A DNA stretch of 6,431 nucleotides from Elusimicrobia bacterium RIFCSPLOWO2_01_FULL_59_12 (GTDB lineage: Bacteria > Elusimicrobiota > Elusimicrobia > 2-01-FULL-59-12): NCBI GenBank assembly GCA_001800075.1, contig MGUR01000009.1, positions 19,027 to 25,457 of the forward strand, written 5' to 3'. A program made the translations under genes and the position numbers. Shown piece after piece: positions 1 to 4,935 of this stretch. Each line of letters opens with the position of its first letter. Position 1 is the first letter of the stretch. The notes under the pieces are model-generated. The model had not been told where the DNA came from. It saw only the letters and a list, made by a program, of their open reading frames with translations, and made no database searches.

Positions 1-65
1 GTCACGCCCAACCCTTTGAGCAGACCGACGGCAGTGGTCCAGATAAATTTAAAGTAATTCAGCAT
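1..65 (-). CDS. nuoI: NADH-quinone oxidoreductase subunit I-like, N-terminal fragment
   Basis: Only the first 21 codons plus two bases of a 22nd (Thr whatever the third base) are in the window; the gene runs off the left edge. The start ATG reads MLNYFKFIWTTAVGLLKGLG and then V-T. The family signature seen is an amphipathic N-terminal helix ending in LLKGLGVT, which in NuoI precedes the F/H-rich stretch and the two [4Fe-4S] cluster motifs. NuoI is the ferredoxin-like subunit that carries clusters N6a and N6b to the membrane arm of complex I. The cluster motifs lie outside the window, so this call rests on resemblance of a short helix alone. No clear Shine-Dalgarno sequence precedes the ATG. 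An ATG three bases further upstream in another frame (68-70) closes after three codons and is not used. Alternative: another membrane-associated protein with a similar first helix. Confidence 0.45.
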   Translation of the reverse strand, partial: MLNYFKFIWTTAVGLLKGLGV

Positions 66-75
66 GGCATTCGGG

Positions 76-105
76 ATAATAACTTATTTGATCTCAGAAC
101 GTCAT
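76..105 (-). promoter_or_regulatory. Weak promoter candidate ahead of the nuoI-like gene
   Basis: Read on the - strand, ATGACG (105-100; 4 of 6 bases of TTGACA) is followed after 18 bases by TATTAT (81-76; 5 of 6 bases of TATAAT). The stretch is clearly more AT-rich than the genes around it. Transcription would start only a few bases before the ATG at 65, giving an almost leaderless message, which would fit the absence of a ribosome binding site there. Matches of this quality occur by chance, so this is a suggestion only. Confidence 0.2.
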
Positions 106-133
106 CTCTTTCGAGGGTAGAAGAGGGAGGAGG

Positions 134-156
134 GAGGATGGTCGAGAACCATCCTC
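134..156 (-). terminator. Hairpin in the cbiX-nuoI spacer, possible terminator or attenuator
   Basis: Bases 134-142 (GAGGATGGT) pair perfectly with 148-156 (ACCATCCTC), giving a 9-bp stem with a 5-base loop; a G-T wobble at 133/157 extends it. On the - strand transcript the hairpin begins 21 bases after the chelatase stop codon and is followed by a C- and U-rich run rather than a pure U-tract. That makes it imperfect as an intrinsic terminator. It could be an attenuator, an mRNA-end stabilising structure, or part of a Rho-dependent site. It is the only strong hairpin that I found between genes in the window. Confidence 0.45.
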
Positions 157-177
157 TATCTTCCATTTTCGATTGAT

Positions 178-1026
178 TTATGGGATCTTGCTGCGGATCC
201 ACTGGGCAAGACGGTGGTCGGGGGCGACGACCTTGGCGTTCAGCGTATAATCCAGGCCTTTGAGCGCGATGCCGACTTTATTCTCAATGCCGCCGGGCGC
301 GATTAGATAGGGGATCACCAAGGCCCGGCTCCCTTCCTTCCCGATAGCCTCCACATGGCCGCGCAGCGAGGCCACGGCCTGGCTGCGAATCTCGTTAGGC
401 GCGTCGTCCCGCAGGGTCATGCCTTGGACGGATTTAAAGCGGCCGCGGACCTGGATCGTCCGGCAGACCCGGCTCAGCATCTGCATCCATCGCGCGTTGT
501 CGGAATCGTCATTGGGCCCATGCGCCACCAACACCACGCTTTCCTGTCCCGGGTTCTGGCTGATCTCCCGGGCGCGATCCAGGAGGATGAGGCTGATGAT
601 GGGATCGTCATTGAACGGCTCGCCGAATTCAATCGTCGCGCGGCGCGTCACGGGAAAAAAGGAGGTTGAATTGAATCCCGGATTGACGTCCACCCCCAAA
701 AGATAGCGCCACTGGCGGTAAATCTCCGAGTAGGAGGACACCAGAAGGGGAATCACGACGATGGTGTGCACGCGTTTACCTTCGAGATGCTTGATCGCCG
801 CTTGGAGGAGATCGGCTTCCTCTTTGGTGTGTCCCATGCCGAAATAGATGCGTGTCGGGTGCTCGATGCCGGCTTCCTTCACCATGTCCTTCACGGTCCT
901 ATTCCACACCGGGCTGCCGCCGTGCGCCATCACCAGCACGCCGACACGCGAGGCCTCCGAACCGCCCGACACGGGGAGTCCGGTCACCACAATCAGGAAC
1001 AGGAAGGCGCGCCGCAGGGTGAGCAC
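178..1026 (-). CDS. cbiX: CbiX/SirB-type chelatase with a predicted signal peptide
   Basis: This is a 282-residue protein made of two tandem CbiX-like half-domains, the architecture of sirohydrochlorin cobalto- or ferrochelatases, which insert a divalent metal into a tetrapyrrole. The first half carries VLVMAHGG (His35) and IPLLVSSYSE; the second carries VVLVAHGPNDDSDN (His169) and VIPYLIAPGGIEN. FGEPFNDDP (134-142) closes the first half, as the PLG-x-x-P segment does in the family. The position of the second metal-binding His of small CbiX is Glu101 in the first half, and the second half has Glu248 nearby. The chosen start is GTG at 1026, four bases after the korB stop. It yields a basic start (LTLRR), a hydrophobic core (AFLFLIVVTGLPV) and a GSEA-S cleavage-like site near residue 25, so export is likely. 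No ribosome binding site is visible, so coupling to korB is probable. An ATG at about 1073 inside korB is the alternative start and keeps the same hydrophobic segment. The exact metal and substrate are not known from sequence. Confidence 0.75.
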   Translation of the reverse strand: MLTLRRAFLFLIVVTGLPVSGGSEASRVGVLVMAHGGSPVWNRTVKDMVKEAGIEHPTRIYFGMGHTKEEADLLQAAIKHLEGKRVHTIVVIPLLVSSYSEIYRQWRYLLGVDVNPGFNSTSFFPVTRRATIEFGEPFNDDPIISLILLDRAREISQNPGQESVVLVAHGPNDDSDNARWMQMLSRVCRTIQVRGRFKSVQGMTLRDDAPNEIRSQAVASLRGHVEAIGKEGSRALVIPYLIAPGGIENKVGIALKGLDYTLNAKVVAPDHRLAQWIRSKIP

Positions 1027-1030
1027 GGGG

Positions 1031-1873
1031 TTACGCGTAACGATTGAGCATATCGATGAAGTATTTATCATCATCCCGGGGAAACTGGCCGATGATGTCC
1101 CGGATGCGCTCATTGAACGGCTGGCGGGTTTCGTCCTTGTAGAACGTCCCCAGGAAGATGTTGTTCTTGTCCTGCCACATTTCCAGCGCGCGCATCTTGT
1201 TCGAGGGGTTCTCATAGGGCGCGATCGGAGTGACTTTCTTGCCGTAATACTTGTAGGTGTCGTTGAACACCACACAGGGCGACAGCGCATGAACGAAGGA
1301 GAACCCTTTATGGTTGATGCCGTCCACGATCAGGTCCGTCAGGTGTTTGAGCTGCCCGGAGTAGCCGCGGGCGATGAAGGATACATCGTAAGCGAGCGCC
1401 AGCGCGACGGGGTTCAAGTTTTCCTCGGCCACGCCGTAGGGGCTGGATTTGCCTTGAAAGGTCTGGAGCGTCGTGGGTGAGGCCTGGCCTTTGGTCAGGC
1501 CGTAGATGTTGTTGTCCAGCATGATGTAGGTGATGTCGATGTTGCGGCGCGCCGCGTGCGGGAAATGCCCTCCGCCGATCGCCAGACCGTCTCCGTCCCC
1601 TCCCACCGCGATCACCGTCAGTTTCGGGTTGCCGATTTTAACGCCCATCGCGGTCGGCAGCACCCGGCCGTGCACACCGTGGAAGCCGTAGGAGTTCACG
1701 AAAATCGGCAATCGGCCTGAACATCCGATCCCGGACACGATCGCGACGTCTTTCGGGTTCAGATCGAGAGTCGCCAGGGCCTGGTAGAGGGCGTTTAAGA
1801 CGGCAAAATCGCCGCATCCGGGGCACCAGGTCGGCTTGACGGAAGCTTTGTAATCAGCGGTCGTGTGCGGCAT
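1031..1873 (-). CDS. korB: 2-oxoacid:ferredoxin oxidoreductase, beta subunit
   Basis: The beta chain binds thiamine diphosphate and the proximal [4Fe-4S] cluster and, with the alpha chain, oxidatively decarboxylates a 2-oxoacid to acyl-CoA while reducing ferredoxin in the cytoplasm. At 280 residues it has the usual length of KorB. It shows WCPGCG (Cys17, Cys20), GIGCSGR (Cys51) and SPC (Cys200), the four expected cluster ligands. The ThDP/Mg motif is GDGDG at 92-96, ending in DNNIYGLTKGQ (120-130). LPTAMGVKIGNP is also typical of the family. The start ATG at 1873 has a strong ribosome binding site (AAGGAGAG) overlapping the korA stop codon, 12 bases away. The closest family is 2-oxoglutarate:ferredoxin oxidoreductase. 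Pyruvate or branched-chain 2-oxoacids cannot be excluded, particularly with an acetolactate synthase gene in the same run. Confidence 0.93.
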   Translation of the reverse strand: MPHTTADYKASVKPTWCPGCGDFAVLNALYQALATLDLNPKDVAIVSGIGCSGRLPIFVNSYGFHGVHGRVLPTAMGVKIGNPKLTVIAVGGDGDGLAIGGGHFPHAARRNIDITYIMLDNNIYGLTKGQASPTTLQTFQGKSSPYGVAEENLNPVALALAYDVSFIARGYSGQLKHLTDLIVDGINHKGFSFVHALSPCVVFNDTYKYYGKKVTPIAPYENPSNKMRALEMWQDKNNIFLGTFYKDETRQPFNERIRDIIGQFPRDDDKYFIDMLNRYA

Positions 1874-1885
1874 AAAAGTCTCTCC

Positions 1886-3649
1886 TTACTTGGGCTGGAC
1901 CCCGGCTCTCGCCGGGGCAACAGCGCCGGCAGCCGGTTTTCCGCCGGCGATGGCGCGCAATTTTTCCGCGATTTCCTCGGCATGGAAGGGCAGCCCGGAG
2001 GCCTTGGTCAGCGAAATCGTCGGGATCAGAAACTGCGAACGGATAGCGCTGTTCACTTGCCCGCTGTGATTCAGCTCCGCCACCACTACCTTCTCGACGG
2101 ACTCAATAAAGTCGCGCACGTCGGCCTCGGGCAGGGGATACACCATTTTCAGCTGCAACTGGGCGACGCTGATCCCCTCTTTGGCCGCCAGGTCCATGCC
2201 TTCGCGGATCGCCCCCTGAGTGGACCCCCATCCGATCATGCCGATCTTCGCCTTCTTGGGGCCGAACCGCGTGGTGAAGCCTGGCTCTTTGGACGCTTCC
2301 TTGATCTTCAGCGCGCGTTTGGCGGACATCTGCTCATGCGCCTGGGGGGTGAAGTTGGGAGTCCCCCGCTCAGCGTGTTCCAGGCCCGTCGCCGCGTAGC
2401 AGCCGCCCTCGGTGCCGGGAATCGACATCGGCGAAACGCCGTTGGGGGTGATGCGATAACGCTTGAAATCTTTGAGGTCGGCTTCCGTAGGCAGGAGGCG
2501 ATTGATCACGGGGACCTTTTTAAAGTCGGGCCAGGGGAATGTCTGCGTGCGGTGGGCCAAAGACTGATCGGTAAGATAGAGCACCGGGACCTGGTACTTT
2601 TCCGCTAGGTTAAAAGCGCGGATGATGTCGTAGAGGCATTCTTCGACGTCGCCGGGGGCCAGCACGATCCGCGGGGCGTCTCCATGGGCGCCGAAAGCGG
2701 CGAGATTGAAGTCTCCCTGCTCCATCTTGGTCGGCATGCCGGTGCTGGGACCGGCGCGCTGGGCGTCCACAATGACGCACGGGATCTCCGCCATGGTGGC
2801 CAGACCCATCACCTCGACCATGAGGGACAGACCGGGGCCCGATGTGGCCGTCATGGCTTTCTTTCCCGCGTAGGAAGCGCCCACGACCGAAGAGATCGCG
2901 GCGATCTCGTCTTCGGTCTGAACGACGGCGCCTCCGAACCGCGGCAGGTCGCGCTCCATGAACTCCAAAATATCAGAGGCGGGCGTGATCGGATATCCCG
3001 CGAAGTAACGGCAGCCGGCGCTGATCGCGCCCACCGACAGGGCTTCGTTCCCGGACATCACGACGCGCTTATGGGAAGAGGGGACGGGCGCGTAGGAAGG
3101 CAGCGTCTTTTTCCAGGGATGCTGATCGACGTACGCATAGCCCGCGCGCAATGCATCCTTGTTCTTGCCTACGACCACCTCGCCCTTCTTGCTGAACCGG
3201 TCTTTAAGAAGTTCATCCAACAGGTCCAGGGAGAGCCCCAGAAGGCGGGAGATCACACCCAGCGCCACCACGTTTTTGCCCAGCTTGGACTTGACCACAT
3301 TCAGCGTGATCTCTTCCAGGGGAACGCCGTAAGCCTCAAAAGTCCCCTGCGGCGCATAATGGTCGGGGTCGTAAACCAGCAGTCCATCGGGCCGGATGGT
3401 ATGCCCATGCAGCTGATAGGCTTCTTCGTTGAAGGTAACCAGAATATCGGCGAGGTTGCCTTGGGACAAAACGGGCTGGTCGCTGGAACGGACCTGGAAC
3501 ATCGCGGGACCGCCTTTGATTTCCGCCGGGTAGGTCCGGAACGTAAACACTTCGTAATTGGATCGGGCCAGGGCCGTCGTCAGCAATTCGCCGCAGCTGA
3601 TGACCCCTTCGCCGCCTTCCCCGCCGATTCGAACGACAATGTCTTTCAT
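1886..3649 (-). CDS. korA: 2-oxoacid:ferredoxin oxidoreductase, fused gamma-alpha subunit
   Basis: This 587-residue chain joins the gamma domain (about 1-180, beginning MKDIVVRIGGEGGEGV, with KGGPAMFQVR near 45-54) to the alpha domain (about 195-587). The alpha part has YPITPAS (219-225), which contacts the substrate and ThDP, then ATSGPGLSLM (268-277), and a transketolase-C-like domain with IGMIGWGSTQGA (469-480). The fusion is the common two-gene KorAB layout, with korB directly downstream. The start at 3649 is preferred because GGGAGAG lies 6 bases before it and because homology begins there. An in-frame ATG at 3703 would lie inside trxB and add 18 residues without family resemblance. The homologous part seems to end near residue 568; the remaining tail (KPAAGAVAPARAGVQPK) is Ala/Pro-rich and its last part is encoded by a palindromic repeat at 1895-1918. 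Substrate is most likely 2-oxoglutarate, by family rather than by a diagnostic residue that I can name. Confidence 0.93.
   Translation of the reverse strand: MKDIVVRIGGEGGEGVISCGELLTTALARSNYEVFTFRTYPAEIKGGPAMFQVRSSDQPVLSQGNLADILVTFNEEAYQLHGHTIRPDGLLVYDPDHYAPQGTFEAYGVPLEEITLNVVKSKLGKNVVALGVISRLLGLSLDLLDELLKDRFSKKGEVVVGKNKDALRAGYAYVDQHPWKKTLPSYAPVPSSHKRVVMSGNEALSVGAISAGCRYFAGYPITPASDILEFMERDLPRFGGAVVQTEDEIAAISSVVGASYAGKKAMTATSGPGLSLMVEVMGLATMAEIPCVIVDAQRAGPSTGMPTKMEQGDFNLAAFGAHGDAPRIVLAPGDVEECLYDIIRAFNLAEKYQVPVLYLTDQSLAHRTQTFPWPDFKKVPVINRLLPTEADLKDFKRYRITPNGVSPMSIPGTEGGCYAATGLEHAERGTPNFTPQAHEQMSAKRALKIKEASKEPGFTTRFGPKKAKIGMIGWGSTQGAIREGMDLAAKEGISVAQLQLKMVYPLPEADVRDFIESVEKVVVAELNHSGQVNSAIRSQFLIPTISLTKASGLPFHAEEIAEKLRAIAGGKPAAGAVAPARAGVQPK
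1895..1918. repeat. GC-rich palindrome resembling a dispersed REP-like element, inside the 3' end of korA
   Basis: CCCCGGC at 1900-1906 pairs perfectly with GCCGGGG at 1911-1917 around a TCTC loop, and the left arm is preceded by CTGGA. This CTGGA-palindrome layout is that of a widespread class of small dispersed repeats (dRS3/REP-like) whose chance translations give peptides of the VIPAKAGIQ type. Here the reading on the - strand is VAPARAGVQ, in frame with korA and just before its stop codon. Only one copy is in the window, so its repetitive nature is inferred from resemblance. It could also act as a hairpin in the message between the korA and korB reading frames. Confidence 0.5.
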
Positions 3650-3655
3650 CGAATG

Positions 3656-3662
3656 CTCTCCC
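3656..3662 (-). promoter_or_regulatory. Ribosome binding site that fixes the korA start
   Basis: GGGAGAG on the - strand directly abuts the trxB stop codon (3665-3663) and sits 6 bases before ATG 3649. It selects that ATG over the in-frame ATG at 3703, which lies inside trxB. It also suggests that trxB and korA are translationally coupled. Confidence 0.7.
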
Positions 3663-4622
3663 TTATCCCACGACGGATTGTTCCCACGCCTGGAGTCGCC
3701 CATGGATAAATTTCTCGGCGGCGACCGCGGCCGTCGTGCCGTCGCCGACCGCGTTGGTGATCTGTCGGGTCAGCTGCCGGCGCACGTCGCCGATGGCGAA
3801 CAATCCGGGAACGGAGGTCATCATGTTCTGATTCGTTAGGATGTATCCTTTTTCGTCTTTCTTGACAAGGTCTTTTACGATATGGCTGTTGGGCGTAAAC
3901 CCGATGAAAATAAAGAGCGCGCCGGCGTCGAACTTGCCGACCTTCTGGGTCTTGAGGTTCTTGATCTGGACCCATTCCACCTGGTCGCTCCCGCCGACTT
4001 TCTCCACCACCGAGTCCAGGTGCAGTTCAATTTTGGGGTTCTCCCTGAGCCTGTCCTGAAGAATCCGCGAGGCCCGGAGTTCATCCCGGCGGTGCACCAG
4101 ATAAACCTTGGAGGCGTATTTGGTCAGAAACATCCCCTCTTCCACCGCGGAGTCGCCCCCGCCTACCACCACCATGGGCTTGTTCCGGAATAAAGGGAGC
4201 GGGCCGTCGCAAATCGCGCAGTAACTGACTCCCTTTTTCTGAAACTCCGCCTCGCCCGGGCACCCCAGGTAGATGGGACTGCCCCCGGTCGCCAGAATCA
4301 CCGTCCGGGCCGTGAAAGCGCCGGCCGTCGTCTCCACTTGAAAAATGTCGCCAATTTTCTTAACGCCGGTGGTTTCCAGCGTCCGGATCTCGGTGCCGAA
4401 ATGCCTGGCGTGCTCTTCCATTTTCTGGGCCAGCTCCCGGGCGTCGATGGACGTGAACCCCGGGTAGTCTTCAATGAGTCCGGTGTTGTTGATCTGTCCG
4501 CCGGGCAGCCCTTTCTCCATGACCAGGGACTTGAGTTTGGCGCGGGCGGCGTACATGCCCGCCGCCAGCCCGCCCGGGCCGGCTCCTATCACGATCACGT
4601 CGTACTGGGTATCGTCGCTCAT
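3663..4622 (-). CDS. trxB: Thioredoxin reductase (NADPH), low-Mr type
   Basis: This 319-residue flavoprotein has the full layout of bacterial thioredoxin reductase, which passes electrons from NADPH through FAD and a redox disulfide to thioredoxin. Seen are the FAD motif GAGPGG (13-18), GGQINNT (41-47), ATGG (111-114), the redox-active CAIC (Cys135, Cys138), the pyridine-nucleotide motif GGGDSA (154-159) with HRRDELRAS (177-185), the positively charged motif that favours NADPH, and the closing AIGDV (276-280) with the QITNAVGDGTTAA segment. Nothing essential is missing. The start ATG at 4622 lies 7 bases after the ferredoxin stop and has only a weak purine-rich site (AGGCGA). No thioredoxin gene is visible nearby. 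Its place between a ferredoxin and a ferredoxin-reducing enzyme raises the question of a specific partner. However, the CxxC argues against it being a thioredoxin-reductase-like ferredoxin-NADP reductase, since those lack that pair. Confidence 0.93.
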   Translation of the reverse strand: MSDDTQYDVIVIGAGPGGLAAGMYAARAKLKSLVMEKGLPGGQINNTGLIEDYPGFTSIDARELAQKMEEHARHFGTEIRTLETTGVKKIGDIFQVETTAGAFTARTVILATGGSPIYLGCPGEAEFQKKGVSYCAICDGPLPLFRNKPMVVVGGGDSAVEEGMFLTKYASKVYLVHRRDELRASRILQDRLRENPKIELHLDSVVEKVGGSDQVEWVQIKNLKTQKVGKFDAGALFIFIGFTPNSHIVKDLVKKDEKGYILTNQNMMTSVPGLFAIGDVRRQLTRQITNAVGDGTTAAVAAEKFIHGRLQAWEQSVVG

Positions 4623-4629
4623 AGATCGC

Positions 4630-4923
4630 CTATGAAACTTTCATGAGGCCCCCGGGAGCGCCGCTGAAGGCGCCCTGGGGATAGTGTTCCCGGGGAATCA
4701 TTTCGATGCAGTCCCAGGGGCATATTTGGACGCAGAGGGTGCAGCCGATGCACTTCTGCGGGACGACACGGCACCACGCTTTTTCCGGGCTGTCGCCCTC
4801 TTTGATGATGCAGTCTTTGATCGGGCACATCTGGATGCAAGCCTCGCACCCGGTGCAGTAATCCTTGTAGATCAAGGCCCAGGGCTTCGGTTTGCGCGCG
4901 GGAGCGGCTGTGGGTTCGGCCAT
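4630..4923 (-). CDS. 2x[4Fe-4S] ferredoxin, probable partner or delta-type subunit of the Kor enzyme
   Basis: This 97-residue protein has two canonical cluster motifs: Cys23-x2-Cys26-x2-Cys29-x3-Cys33-Pro and Cys58-x2-Cys61-x2-Cys64-x3-Cys68-Pro. The spacer between them (24 residues) is longer than in clostridial ferredoxins. Three further cysteines (38, 51, 72) are present; 38 and 72 occupy matching places four to five residues after each CP. A Pro/Ala/Lys-rich N-terminus and a Gly-rich C-terminus flank the core. Close packing with korAB in one operon suggests that it accepts electrons from KorAB, or acts as a PorD-like delta subunit, in the cytoplasm. The start at 4923 follows an AGGAG that overlaps the acetolactate synthase stop codon, 12 bases upstream. 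Which protein it serves (KorAB, complex I or other) is inference. Confidence 0.88.
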   Translation of the reverse strand: MAEPTAAPARKPKPWALIYKDYCTGCEACIQMCPIKDCIIKEGDSPEKAWCRVVPQKCIGCTLCVQICPWDCIEMIPREHYPQGAFSGAPGGLMKVS

Positions 4924-4935
4924 GTGAACGTTCTC

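Noticed and set aside
1027..1290. Extension of the chelatase frame upstream into korB
   Set aside because: The extra residues are an out-of-frame reading of korB (Arg/Ser/Thr-rich, no homology); the GTG at 1026 or at most the ATG near 1073 is more credible.
848..1480. Open frame on the + strand spanning the cbiX-korB junction
   Set aside because: It crosses two genes in antisense and shows no motif or start signal.
1865..2608. Long open frame on the + strand opposite the 3' half of korA
   Set aside because: Antisense shadow of korA with no family resemblance; the strand is otherwise empty of genes.
3650..3703. N-terminal extension of korA to an in-frame ATG at 3703
   Set aside because: It would overlap trxB, lacks homology, and the ribosome binding site at 3656-3662 points to ATG 3649.
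2684..3709. Long open frame on the + strand (about 340 codons) opposite korA
   Set aside because: It is antisense to a clear korA, has no recognisable domain or ribosome binding site, and its His/Gly/Arg-rich composition is typical of frames opposite GC-rich genes.
3663..4622. Thioredoxin-reductase-like ferredoxin-NADP reductase instead of TrxB
   Set aside because: The redox-active CAIC pair is present and complete, which that family lacks.
4650..4680. GC-rich inverted repeat in the 3' end of the ferredoxin gene
   Set aside because: About 7 bp with a G-T wobble, inside a Gly/Ala-coding stretch; expected by chance in GC-rich coding sequence.
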